64,000 nucleotides of DNA from Xanthostigma xanthostigma. Its lineage: Eukaryota; Arthropoda; Insecta; Raphidioptera; Raphidiidae. The position numbers and the translations under genes are program-made. Positions within the stretch are counted from its first letter, which is position 1; every line of letters begins with the position of its first letter. Below the pieces are notes generated by a model, which saw only the letters and a program-made list of their open reading frames with translations, had not been told where the DNA came from and searched no databases. Shown piece by piece: positions 34,429 through 45,863 of this stretch. The stretch spans positions 48,577,201 to 48,641,200 of the forward strand of contig OY754470.1 of NCBI GenBank assembly GCA_963575645.1, given 5' to 3'.

Positions 34429-34828
34429 TATTATTACGCTACGATTGAACGGAGATCAGCAGTCAGCGAAAATATCGAAAACATGGCAGAATTTAAATGC
34501 CAATTAATATTATCAAATTGAAATTATTAGTGCGTGTGTATCTTTGATGTTTTTTGAAATTATAGAATGGAAGAAGTTCGCTCGTGTATCAATTACTGTC
34601 AAGCGAAACATAAATTTATTACTCTTATTTTTCATCGATTCTTTAGACTTTAGAGAAAGCTTATGTCAGAAAAAATAGAAAACATTTCAAAGCCAATTCA
34701 TGTTGCCAGGTTGGATATATTACGTTTCAGCAAATATATTTTTTTTTTGATCATAGAAAAGAAAAAGTGCAGTCATCTATACATGATATTGAGAAATTGA
34801 ATTTCCATCGCATATATTTTGTTTAAAA

Positions 34829-35020
34829 AAAAATCGTTTTCTTACAAATTTTATCATTATAAAAATCAATTTTTTGACGTATGAAAATACTTAAATATTG
34901 TAAGTAGGTTTTGGAATTTTATATACTTAAACAATAAAACAATTGTTTTCTAAATATTATGACAGTTAATCTTTGAGACTTAAATAAATACGGAAGAAAG
35001 AAAGTTAATAAAAAAGTACA
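34829..35020 (-). repeat. TTGGTTG-family type A interior fragment
   Basis: AAAAATCGTTTTCTTACAAA through TTGAGACTTAAA matches the type A interior of copy 3 in the same orientation, without either terminus. It abuts copy 4, which points the other way, so the junction is an inverted breakpoint. Confidence 0.75.
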
Positions 35021-35027
35021 CACAAAA

Positions 35028-35600
35028 ATTGGTTGTCTGTAAAGTCGGTTTACGGACGATAGTTTTACGTGATAACGTATTCCGTAATACATAACCTAAA
35101 CCTCCCAAAATTTGGTTTCAATCCGCTTATCCTTGGTGTCGGAATGATAAGAAATGTCAAAAGTGACGTTTGCAACTGTCAAAGTATTATGTTCTAATAA
35201 TAATTAGTTATTCCAATACTTAACTTAGAAGGCGTTGCATTTCACAAAATACTAATGTCAAAAAATTGAATTAAACATTAGAAATGCAGCCGTTTTCATG
35301 TTGCATTTATACAGCTATTTTTCTATATAAATTTGTATAAAAAAACTGTTTAGGCAAATTCTGTTATACGAAATCTATGTAAAATGTTCTCCTCTTTCGT
35401 TTAAGACTGGTTTCAAACCGATCTGATTTAAATTGAGCGAGAAATTAGCAAAAAGCACGCACAGGGTCAGGCGGAACGTTACGCGTTACGAACGTTAGAA
35501 ACGTTAGGAACGTTACACTTTTTCGTGCATGCAGCCGGTGTTTTATCAATTTATAAGATTGGTGATTCATCAATTTCTAAGACGTTATCACGTCAAAAAA
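35028..35600 (+). mobile_element. TTGGTTG-family repeat, copy 4 (type B)
   Basis: Runs from AATTGGTTGTCTG to CACGTCAA with the type B interior (GGATAAGCGGATTGAAACC inverse, GGCAAATTCTGTTATACG). It lacks the ATGGCGCGCG block seen in copies 3, 5 and 6. A short AACGTTAGRAACG minisatellite is near the right end. Confidence 0.85.
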
Positions 35601-36388
35601 AATACATTTTTATAAAAAAAAAATTAAAGCCCGTTCACGTTTCAGTTCGTATATATTTCTAGCAATGACACTTTTTTTTTGAAAAAGTAATCTTGAATAA
35701 TTGTTTATTATGAATTTTCCAATCTAAAAATATTTAATCTAATCTTTGACAAAGATTATTAATTATTATCGATAAATTTTTCACGTTGCGAAAAGTTTTA
35801 ACAATTTGTGGATATATCTGGATTATGTGTTAATAATTAAGACGCAAAAAGTTTTAAGTTAAATTTTATTTTTGTTTTTTTATCAGACCGCTAAAAAGGA
35901 ATGGTTCAACAGTCTACGCATGTCTGTACTCAATCGTAGCATGTAAACTTCTGAACCGATTTTGACAAATAAGGTATTTATCGATTTGTCTTGGTGACAT
36001 ACCTATATTGATTTATAGATATGGATAATAAACGCAAATTATTAACTCTAAAAAAAAAAATACAAATTAATATCAAGTAGGATATCAAATGAGAAAATTT
36101 GGAGAATGGATTCACAATAAAAATGGAAGTTTAAAAAACTAAATCGTGACTAGGAAATAGTAGAAAGTAAACTTCCAATACAAAAAGAAGCCTGGTAACG
36201 AAAGAAACTAACATCTTTGTACCCGACTACTTTACAAATTAGAAACTTGTTTTTACTTTTTCGTAGTCGAGTTTTCTATTCAAACTTTAATTTTTATATC
36301 TGTGATTTTTTGTGGGTAGGTACTATTTATTTAAATAAAATATAAAATTTTATTATTCTTCTCCAATCCTGTAATTATTTTCAAGTTA
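35601..36388. other. AT-rich stretch between inverted repeat copies 4 and 5
   Basis: Nothing recognised apart from the word TTCTGAACCGATTTTGACAA (35951), typical of LINE tails. Confidence 0.35.
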
Positions 36389-36910
36389 TAGATAGATAGA
36401 TAATTTTATTAACAGCTAAAAACATTACGATAACGTGTGGGCTTATGTTTAATGTTTAATGTTTAATATATAATAATAAAGAGTATACAAACAATTATGC
36501 CTTACAACTCACAAAGATTAAAATTTAAAATAAAATATTTTTTAATGATCTTAAAGATATATTCAAAATATCAATACTATTCTCATCAACTAAATTGCAC
36601 ATAACATATAAAGGTAAATTTGCCATTCTTACTGTCTTAGCATTTTATCTAAATAAAAAGTTGAAGTAGTTCGTGTCCTACCAACACGCGAATCAAATGG
36701 TATTTGACTTAGAAATCTGGAATCATCTATCATATTATGTAGAACTTTATATAAGTATAATATGGAATTATTATTACGCCGCGCCGGCTAGCTAAGGATC
36801 TGTAATTAAATTCATCCGATAGCATACTATGATCATAGCCTTGACAGGGAATAATTTAAGTAAAATACAAATACATGAAATGTTTAAACATATTATAGTT
36901 GATAAAACTC
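36389..36910 (-). pseudogene. LINE ORF2 3' end with TATC tail, frameshifted
   Basis: Conceptual minus-strand translation in shifting frames gives QGYDHSMLSDEFNYRSLASR, then IDDSRFLSQIPFDSRVGRTR, then a final segment with CNLVDENSIDIFNISLRSLK and a stop at 36525. This order (helix ending L..RR, the FLSQI.F....R.TRT motif, terminal helix) is the extreme C-terminus of jockey/R1-like LINE proteins. At least two frameshifts break it. A (TATC)n tail at about 36390-36408 marks the 3' end. Confidence 0.75.
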
Positions 36911-37692
36911 TCGTTTAACCAACAGCTTTCTTTTAATACGATTTTTAAAAAACAATTCCCGGTATATAATAAAACGTTAAAAAATGGCATACTATTTTCA
37001 CTGCACTGACAAAGATTTAATGAAGATAGAAAAGAAATGTAGATGATATGACACTGGACGATCAAAAAAAAAAAAATTAAGTGAGTTGTTACGTCGCCAA
37101 GCGAGAAACGTAAGCAAAGTTCAGTCTATGTCATATGATTTATGATTCAGCCGGCATTTCAGAATGTTTCTTTCGCAAATACACTGCGATTAAAAAATAT
37201 CGCCGACACTTCTTAGAGTTTATAGTTTTTTTTTTTTTAACTTTGTAGATATTCATACATTTTTGTCAACTATCTAGTAATGGGTAAAATACTAGATTTT
37301 GAGTACTCAAATTATAAATTTGAGTATTTTCTGGACAACAATAACTGTTTATAATTCATTTTCACAATACGAATTACAGTTTCCAAACAGCTACGCTGCC
37401 AAAATATTTTTTGAAGTAAAACTTTTTTAGTAGTGATTAAAAACATAGAAGTGTGACGAAAAAATCAAAAAACGTCATTGTTAGGAGAAGAGGAAATGCA
37501 CTGCTCTATTAGAGGGGAAGCGATCTGTATTGGCTGTCAGGCAGAGCATTGAAGGGGAAATTTAATCGACACGCTTTGTCCGCATAGTAGAAAGGGAAGG
37601 CTTGAATAGCCACGAGTATAGTATAGCCCTCTGTGATAAGTGAATGAAATTAATGTAAATAGTTAAGATCACAATCAACATATATTAGTGTT
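36911..37692. other. AT-rich stretch with a small palindrome
   Basis: GTACTCAAATTATAAATTTG (37309) is a near-palindrome. Bases 37430-37620 are richer in GC, with TATTGGCTG and ATCGACACGC words weakly like 33640-33790. The minus-strand frame at 36856-37065 may be part of the LINE. Confidence 0.4.
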
Positions 37693-38393
37693 TTTGACGT
37701 GATAACGTCTTATAAATTGATGAATCACCAATATTATAAATTGATAAAACACCGGCTGCATGTACGAAAAAGTGTAACGTAACGTTCCTAACGTTCCTAA
37801 CGTTCCTAACGTTCGTAACGCATAACGCGTAACGTTCCGCCTGACCCTGTGCGTGCTTTTTGCTAATTTCTCGCTCAATTTAAATCAGATCGGTTTGAAA
37901 CCAGTCTTAAACGAAAGAGGAGAACATTTTACATAGATTTCGTATAACAGAATTTGCCTAAACAGTTTTTTTATACAAATTTATATAGAAAAATATTTTA
38001 TACAAATTTATATAGAAAAATAGCTGTATAAATGCATTGTTGTCTATTGCATGGCGCGCGGGCGACGCGGTCGGTCGTCTTTGTTTGCCGTACATGGAAA
38101 TTAGAAAATAACGTATGTCTTGTCTTAACATGAAAACGGCTGCATTTCTAATGTTTATTTTTTGCCATTAGTATTTTGTGAAAGCAAAGCCTTCTAAGTT
38201 AACTATTGGAATAACTAATTATTATTAGAACATAATACTTTGTAAGTTGCAAACGTCACTTTTGACATTTCTTATCATTCCGACACCAAGGATAAGCGGA
38301 TTGAAACCAAATTTTGGGAGGTTTAGGTTATGTATTACGGAATACGTTATCACGTAAAACTATCGTCCGTAAACCGACTTTACAGACAACCAA
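37693..38393 (-). mobile_element. TTGGTTG-family repeat, copy 5 (type B)
   Basis: Runs from TTGACGTGATAACGTC to ACAACCAA. The minisatellite near the right end has three successive AACGTTCCT words. The CG-rich block GCGCGCGGGCGACGCGGTCG is intact and the 27-base ACAAATTTATATAGAAAAAT word is doubled. Non-coding. Confidence 0.87.
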
Positions 38394-38940
38394 TTTTTTT
38401 TTCATATAATACAAATGTTGACCCACAAAGTTTCACTTCAGACTCGTGATATTTAGATGTCCCAGTTTCTTAAATTAAGAAATGAGATTTTAGGAATAAT
38501 TGTTTTTTAATTAAACAGATCTTTAAGATTATAGAGGTTTGTTTAGAGAAGCAATGTTTTTTTGAATCATAGTATATATTACATAACAACCGGAGCGAAT
38601 CTCCACAGTACAAAAAGTACGAGCCAGACAATACTGTTATTTATGGTTATTATTATCAACACTACACTTTTTGTGGCGTGTATCTTTCTGCGCAAATCTA
38701 AAAAAAAAATAATTGCTTTTCAGAAATTTTGCTTTTATGATAAATGTTGTACGTCTTGCTAATATACTTTTTTAACAAGTCTATCTTCAAATAGAAGTTT
38801 TTTATATCCTGATGCCAATTTATGCATTAGATTTCAACGAAATTAAAACTAATATTATATTATTTATTATTGAATTAGGAAACACCAAACAATAAACATA
38901 TAGAACGATTTGCCTTGACAGACAAATTTTATTTATGCAT
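38394..38940. other. AT-rich stretch, nothing recognised
   Basis: A 66-codon frame at 38562-38762 has no recognisable domain. Confidence 0.35.
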
Positions 38941-39907
38941 TCGATAGTTAGGACGACGTTGACAGAAATGGTCAAGTAGCCCTTGGTGGCAAAAACGCTC
39001 TTTTTCGTGTAGTCTGAGCCCCCCTCTACAAATCCGCTTAGTGGAGTACGGGTCTAGCGAGTTGAAATACGACGCTGGGGCACTTTAAAAAAAAACGGCA
39101 AAATTCAAAATGCCTCTACTAAATGGCAGACAATGACTGAAAAGATTGCAAGAAAAATATTTTCCGGCAATTTACCCCATGCAGAGACTGTCAGTATAAA
39201 AAATAAAATTAAAAAAATGCTCGGGGAGTGAAACCGAGCTCAAACGGTTCATTTTCTTGTAAAGAATCCCGAGGTACAGTTTTCTGCCAAAATCGACTTT
39301 GCAAGAACGCGTCATGTTCGCGGAAATTTTAGCATTGTATTCAGGTAAAGCATTAACGACAAGTACTTTAAATTGGCAGATTGTGATCTAGCACTGACAA
39401 AATTGGCAGATAATATTTTTTTCAAACTTTTTGGGTACTAATAGAAAACCTGGTAAGAATTTGTGCCACCGAGCGAGGACTTTGAGAATTTTTGCCTGTG
39501 TAAATTTTAAGATCATCGAAAGAAACTGTCATCTGGAGCCACGAAAATGTTTTCTCGTATTCCCGGCAATCAATCATTCCGTCAAATTTTAACGTCATAT
39601 TCAATTATCTTTTGACGTTTTTTTTTTGATTTTTTGAAAGGATTTTGAAAGTCACTGCAAGTAGTAAAGTGGCAGAAGATTTTTTTCTGCAATTAGGAGG
39701 CCCCCTCTGATGTCTTTCAGTCATTTATTGCCATTTAGTTGAGGAATTTTGAATTTTATCAGTTTTTTTTATGTGCCCCAGCGTCGTATCTCTAGACCCC
39801 TATTCCACTAAGCGGATTTGTAGAGGGGGGCTTAGACTACACGAAAAAGAGCGTTTCTGCCACCAAGTGCTCTTTGACCATTTCTGTCACAGTCATCTAA
39901 CTATCGA
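38941..39907. mobile_element. Foldback element with ~190-base arms
   Basis: The outer ends are TCGATAGTTAG and CTAACTATCGA. The arms share GACAGAAATGGTCAA, AACGCTCTTTTTCGTGTAGT, CCCCCCTCTACAAATCCGCT and ACGACGCTGGGGCAC for about 190 bases before diverging. The 580-base centre has several GGCAGA words and no clear frame. Long degenerate arms and a non-coding centre fit a foldback or MITE. No other copy is in the window. Confidence 0.8.
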
Positions 39908-40440
39908 CGGTTATTCACGTAAATGATTCATTACTATGTATTTAATGGTTCGATTTATAAATTACTAATGCTGGCAGTCATATTTCAGTGAACTTAGGCT
40001 TTCCGCACGGAGTCTGTTGTCTATATGTTACAGTTTCTAGTCAACTTCAACAACTTCTACTCTCACAGGGGGCTGACTTCTTGGAATCGTACCTGTCACA
40101 GTTTTGCAAGACAGATTAACGTTTTCACTTGGAGGCAGCCCCACACGCAATCAGACGTGAGAACAATACCTGATATTATTTTTGTCTCTGTTTACCTTTC
40201 TCTATCACTATAGACGATATCTGTTCTCTGGAAGCCAATTTTGTTTAATGTTGATATATATGCAAATGTCACAATGTTTTAGTGACAATTTTATTGTTTT
40301 TCTTTAAACTTCGTTCCGTTACAAGAGAAAAACAAAAGCTACGCAGACTGGATATGAACTACCTCAGACGATCGTCCAGAATATCTGAAGTTCGGAACGG
40401 TGTCATGCGAGACAAAATAATATAAGAGTAATTTATTTAG
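39908..40440. other. Stretch, nothing recognised
   Basis: No termini or domain-bearing frame. Confidence 0.35.
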
Positions 40441-40560
40441 TACTAGCGGCCCGGCCCGGTTTTACTCGGGTACAAAACTGTTCTTTCTATATATACCTAC
40501 AGGATGTATCACAGGAAACCGAACATAGGGAAAAGTACACAGTACAAATTAGTTAAGATC
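40441..40560 (+). repeat. LINE-tail relic (TTTTACTCGGGTAC)
   Basis: AGTACTAGCGGCCCGGCC followed by GGTTTTACTCGGGTAC resembles insect RTE-type 3' ends also present at 29.4 and 47.8 kb. Confidence 0.35.
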
Positions 40561-40626
40561 AAAGATTGCTTTGCCCTCTATTCCAGAGGTCGTTACTGTA
40601 AGCACAATTAAGTTCTTACTTAAAAA

Positions 40627-41334
40627 AATTGGTTGTCTGTAAAGTCGGTTTACGGACGATAGTTTTACGTGATAACGTATTCCGTAATACATAACCTAAC
40701 CCTCCCAAAATTTGGTTTCAATCCGCTTATCCTTGGTGTCGGAATGATAAGAAATGTCAAAAGTGACGTTTGCAACTGTCAAAGTATTATGTTCTAATAA
40801 TAATTAGTTATTCCAATACTTAACTTAGAAGGCGTTGCATTTCACAAAATACTAATGTCAAAAAATTGAATTAAACATTAGAAATGCAGCCGTTTTCATG
40901 TTAAGACAAGACATACGTTATTTTCTAATTTCCATGTACGGCAAACAAAGACGACCGACCGCGTCGCGTCATGCATTAGACAACTCACAACATTGCATTT
41001 ATACAACTATTTTTCTATATAAATTTGTATAAAAAAACTGTTTAGGCAAATTCTGTTATACGAAATCTATGTAAAATGTTCTCCTCTTTCGTTTAAGACT
41101 GGTTTCAAACCGATCTGATTTAAATTGAGCGAGAAATTAGCAAAAAGCACGCACAGGGTCAGGCGGAACGTTACGCGTTAGGAACGTTACGCGTTAGGAA
41201 CGTTACGCGTTAGGAACGTTACGCGTTAGGAACGTTACGACCGTTAGGAACGTTACACTTTTTCGTGCATGCAGCCGGTGTTTTATCAATTTATAAGATT
41301 GGTGATTCAACAATTTATAAGACGTTATCACGTC
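40627..41334 (+). mobile_element. TTGGTTG-family repeat, copy 6 (type B)
   Basis: Complete from AATTGGTTGTCTG to CACGTCAA, with the type B interior closely matching copy 5 in the inverse orientation. The minisatellite near the right end (41165-41252) is expanded: the 16-mer AACGTTACGCGTTAGG occurs four times in tandem. Copy-number change of this block distinguishes the copies. Confidence 0.88.
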
Positions 41335-41454
41335 AAAAAATAAAATTGAATAATTGAATTATAAATAATTCGTAAAAGGATGTTTTCTCTAGAGAAGAAA
41401 TTAATCAACTGAATATTTCCAAAATAATAACAACATTCATTTTTTCAGCGTAGC

Positions 41455-41806
41455 TAAGGAAAACTAATTTTGACAATATTACAAAAGAGAGAGAGTTAAT
41501 GTAACAAAACTTGCTACATTAGCTCCCCCCCTACGCGTGGAAAAAATTGAAATCAAAAGAATATTTTTCAAACCAACTGCAAAAACTTACGCGCAGGAAA
41601 CAAGTTGTGAGATATTTCAACTATATTGATTAAAATCAAAATCATTAGGTACCTACATGTGAATAAAAAATGCACACTAAAAAAAACTAATTTTGACAGT
41701 ATTACAAAAAAGAGAGAGAGAGTTTTGATACAACTCTTTCTCTCTTTTTTGTAATATTGTCAGAAAAGAGAGAGAGAGAGAGAGTTAATGTAACAAAATT
41801 TGCTAC
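41455..41806. repeat. Local duplication with GA microsatellite and hairpin
   Basis: ACTAATTTTGACA.TATTACAAAA occurs near 41462 and 41687. TTAATGTAACAAAA.TTGCTACATTA occurs near 41495 and 41785. Between them GACAGTATTACAAAAAAGAG and its inverse form a hairpin at 41695-41761 with (GA)n runs in the stem. Bases 41335-41454 and 41527-41686 are otherwise featureless. Confidence 0.7.
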
Positions 41807-41851
41807 ATTACCATGGTTTACATAATGAAATCTACTTGAGACGGTAGCAAA

Positions 41852-42000
41852 ATCGAAAGTAAAACAATACTGAACTTTTTAAACTTGCATTTAATACTGA
41901 CGCTTCGACAAGTTTTGTATCATCTTCAGAGTTAGAAAACGTATGGACACGTCAGTATTACATGCAAATTTAAAAAGTTCAGTATTGCTTTATTTTCGAT
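41852..42000. mobile_element. Palindromic element with hammerhead-like motif (family T)
   Basis: The outer arms ATCGAAAGTAAAACAATACT and inverse (…TTATTTTCGAT) continue through AACTTTTTAAA and TAATACTGACG for about 55 bases. On the minus strand the centre has CTGAAGATGATAC, a TTGTC half-stem and GAAGCGTC. GAAG replaces GAAA. One arm has lost the motif. No coding capacity. Confidence 0.7.
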
Positions 42001-42903
42001 CCTTATGCCACGGAATTCTTTCCAAATACCGCTCATTAACTTCAATGGATAAAATTACTCTATTTATTGAGATTCATGTTGTTTTTTTTACTTATAAATT
42101 TTTAACTGAAGGATATAACATAAAAAAATTGCCGCTCTGGGCAGTATAAATCCGTCACTGAGTGATAATAACTCTGATCAAAAAGTAATACTTATCCAAT
42201 AAAAGTTTTAGCAATGAAGTTTGTATTGAATATAAAACATATATCCCTGAGGACAAAAGACATTTAAGGTGTGACATTTGTTAATTACAGAACAAGAATT
42301 CTAAAGTCGTTTAGAATATGCGAATGAAAGATAAAGCAAAGAAAAACAATGTCAAATTACAGCTATTAATTAAAAAAAGTATCGTGAGAACACGGAATAA
42401 ATTATCCGTAACTTCTCCAAAACACATGGCGGAGGGTTTTTTCTTCTTTGTTTTTTGTTTATACGAGTTGAGAGATAACACACTGTGACAAAACTTTGTG
42501 TAAAAAAGTTTTTTTTGTAATAAAACTGCCAAGTTTGTGCGTTATTAGTTACATACATTTTATGTTGTTGTTGAACAACATTTCTTATAGCATTATTGCA
42601 ATTATATATTCATAATTTGTGTTTTGTAATTGCAATTGTTTTTTGTTAAACTTAGAATATTTAAATTTGCAATACAAAAAAATGTCATTAAAATTCTGAA
42701 ATAATAATCTGTTGTTAGATTTGTAAAAAATGTCTCAAAATAAAGTTAATAGGAAAATTGCATGATTTTTATAACAGGTTAATTATAGCTTTGTTTTGAA
42801 AAAATGACAATTTTAAATATTGAGATAAAAAAAAATTGAGCAATTTAGACAACTGTACCATTCTAACTTTACAAATGCTGACATTTGACGTCATAATATA
42901 GTA
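42001..42903. other. AT-rich stretch, nothing recognised
   Basis: Overlapping minus-strand frames at 42311-42558 reflect base composition only. GTACCATTCTAACTTTACAA near 42853 recalls the retroelement-tail family. Confidence 0.35.
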
Positions 42904-43266
42904 CAAGGGTGCCCAAAATGTGGCACGCGAGCCGCATGCAGCCCTTCAAGAGCTTATTAAAAAAAAGATATAAAACATATTTATTACTTTTATTATCTTG
43001 TAAATTGACCGGGCCCACAAAAGATGATTTGTTCGGTTCAGTTCGGCATTCTTCGGTTTGAGCCGGGTCAACCTTGGAAACCTATTACAATTTCAATTTT
43101 TTATAAGAACCTCTCGCATTTTTGCATTCAAAGAAATAAGATACAACTATAAGACATGGTATTGATTTTTTGCATTTTACGAAGAGCGTTAGGTGCGACT
43201 GCCAAAACTTCCAATATTTTATCTAGGGCTCTTACGGCAAAAAATCTGGGCACCCCTGATACAATA
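42896..43266 (+). mobile_element. hAT-like MITE (42904-43258)
   Basis: Left CAAGGGTGCCCA and right TGGGCACCCCTG form 12-base inverted termini with one mismatch. The flanking 8-mers ATATAGTA and ATACAATA agree at six of eight places. The left segment (GGCACGCGAGCCGCATGCAG) is typical of Charlie-like hAT ends. At 355 bases it is non-coding. Confidence 0.7.
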
Positions 43267-44334
43267 CTTATCTATGGTATTCGTTTTTAGTTATCATAGA
43301 ACACATTTGGCATCAAATGTAAAAATTAACCAAAACGTATTTATTAGTTACCTACCTATCTTGTTTTATTTTTTGATAGAACAATAAAATAATCTAATTA
43401 GGTACTTGAAATAATAATTTTCACAATTTTAGTTGTTTGCTCAGGTTATACGACAAATTACCTGAAAAAATTTTAAGATTTTTATTCTTTAAGTTGATTA
43501 CTTTTTCAACATATTTAGTGCTATTATTTAATACTTTACATGCTTCTAAAGGTTGAGAAAATCTGAGGAATTTCAATCAATTTTATTTATGTACATAAAT
43601 TTTAAAATCATTTATAAAAATACAGTATTATCAAGAATTTTAAACACTCTTGAAGCTTCTTTTAAACTTTCGTGAGACGATACCGAGCCTTATTTGCACG
43701 AACAATTTTCGTTGGTTTCGCATAGTACAAGATTGACGTCACGACTCGTGTTTTCGCGCACGATTATATATTTAAAATTTTGAGTGCTATTTTTTTCTGT
43801 AAAATGATTGTATGAAAACGAAATAAAAATTCCGATGGACAAATACTACGACACAAACATTTTGAGATTTAAAGTCAAATAGCTTAATCTCTGTTAAATC
43901 GAATAATTACTTTTCAAGCAGGGTGACTGAAAATTTTACTTTGCTTTTCTTATGTGATCACAATCTGAGGGCATTGTTAAATCAGATTTTCCGACAACGC
44001 TCTGTGGTACAGTTTTTAAACGCTATGCTGTACAACAATCAAAAAAAGCAGAAACATTAAAAAAATGGTCAACTTCTGCTATCAAAATAATAAAGGCTTA
44101 CATCCGCTTTGCACATGTGCAAATAATAGATTTCAGCGTACATTTCAAAAAATTTATGGACAACGTTTTTTTTATTGCACTATAGTTAAACCTGCGACGC
44201 TGTGACTGATGGAGAAATATAGAATTTGATTTTGAAAAACGATTTCCTCAGTGCTTTAAATTTTATTTTGGAGTCTAGAAAACTTAAAAATATTTTAGAA
44301 AATCAATATTTCGTAACTATACTAATATTGTAAA
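43267..44334. other. AT-rich stretch, nothing recognised
   Basis: TGACGTCACGACTCGTG at 43735 is a short GC-richer patch. No frame or termini. Confidence 0.35.
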
Positions 44335-44336
44335 GA

Positions 44337-45210
44337 ATAAATAAAATTATCGACCAATTTTTCAGACAAAATATATTAACAAAAAATAATAATTAATACC
44401 ATTCAAAACTTAAAGCAAATTTTTTTCAAATACCAATATTAGAAACTAATTGTTAATCAATTTTTATATTTTCTCGATCAGTTCTGAAGAAGATCCAAAT
44501 GCGGTCCGAAACGTTAATGTATTAATTATTATTGACGTGATAACGTCTTATAAATTGATGAATCACCAATCTTATAAATTGATAAAACACCGGCTGCATG
44601 CACGAAAAAGTGTAACGTTCCTAACGTAACGTTCCTAACGTAACGTTCGTAACGTTCCGCCTGACCCTGTGCGTGCTTTTCTCGAAAACGGCCCTAACGA
44701 TTTGGATGAAATTTACTGAAAAGGGATTTTGGGGGGCAAAAAATCGTTTTAGTTAGGTCTCATCTCTCGAAAAAATCGTTTTCTTACAAATTTTATCATT
44801 ATAAAAATCAATTTTTTGACGTATGAAAATACTTAAATATTGTAAGTAGGTTTTGGAATTTTATATAAACAGTGAAACAATTGTTTTATAAATATTATGA
44901 CAGCTAATCTTTGAGACCTAAAATAAATACGAAAGAAAGAAAGTTAAAAAAACAATTATATTATATGGTGAGTAATTTAAATAAATAAAATTAACCTAAA
45001 TTTGAAGCGAAAGATTCGAATTATTATAATTATTATATAAATTTAGGTTATGTATTACGGAATACGTTATCACGTAAAACTATCGTCCGTAAACCGACTT
45101 TACAGACAACCAATTTTTTTTTTTTGTTAATATATCTTGTCTGAAAAATTGGTCGATAATTTTATTTATTGAAGAATTCTAATCAGACGTTAATCAAAGA
45201 TTTGAATATT
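44337..45210 (+). mobile_element. Family P element split by a TTGGTTG-family insertion
   Basis: Left arm 44337-44385 (AATAAAATTATCGACCAATT), then a plus-strand hammerhead-like core: CTGAAGA (44484-44490), A, a GATCC/GGTCC stem with one G-U pair, and GAAACG (44508). Then a break at about 44530 and the right arm (TGAAAAATTGGTCGATAATT) at 45140-45165 with its usual tail. Comparison with 33545-33575 (ATTAATTAT then ATTTTTTGTTAATA without interruption) shows where the insertion occurred. Confidence 0.75.
44531..45113 (-). mobile_element. TTGGTTG-family repeat, copy 7 (type A)
   Basis: Type A interior as in copy 2, from TTGACGTGATAACGTC to ACAACCAA, inserted in family P. The inferred empty site places the element ends next to the terminal hairpins and leaves a lengthened T run (12 or more) on the TTGGTTG side. 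No longer coding block is present. Confidence 0.85.
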
Positions 45211-45863
45211 GTAAAGAGTTTGTAGGTGTAGATGTAGGAGGTCGTCTCTGAAACTACTCAACCGATTTTTAAAAAAATTTCACCAATATTTAGAATGGAC
45301 CTTCAGAATGTATATTTTCGCGTTAAAATAAATGCGCTTTTCGTGGAGACCAATTTTGCAACATAAGTCGACGAAAAAAAATTCTGAAACTTTTATATGG
45401 AAAGAATTTTCTGTTCTGTCGTATTTTTCGCAGGTTTCACTGTACCTGGCCTTGTTAAAAAATATGTAAATCACCACACAGCTGAGTTTTATTGGTGTAA
45501 TTACAAATATACATATATAGTGTGAGCCATAAGTATTGCGAAAGGTTTCAGGAACTGATTCTTCAGAGCATTTTAAGAAAAAAAGTTCTCATAAATATGG
45601 ACTCAATAATGCTTACCCGCTGAACTATAATAACCCTACAAAAAACGGGACAAGATTAAAAATAGGCCACCGAACACTTATTTCTAATCGTGGGGTTCTT
45701 GATATCAGTAGTTATATGTTTTTCTTTACTAGTTATTTGCAAAAGTAGAGCCTTTATGAAAATTTTAGAATTTTTTGGTTTTATTGCAATAAAACCGTGT
45801 TGTTTAGTATTTCAATTTCTAATTTTATTTTATATAATATGTACTATATACAAAAAATATATA

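Noticed and set aside
41852-42000. Functional hammerhead in family T
   Set aside because: GAAG replaces GAAA and one arm has lost the motif; stem II is weak.
42311-42558. Two overlapping minus-strand frames
   Set aside because: Lysine/phenylalanine-rich products of AT-rich DNA without any motif.
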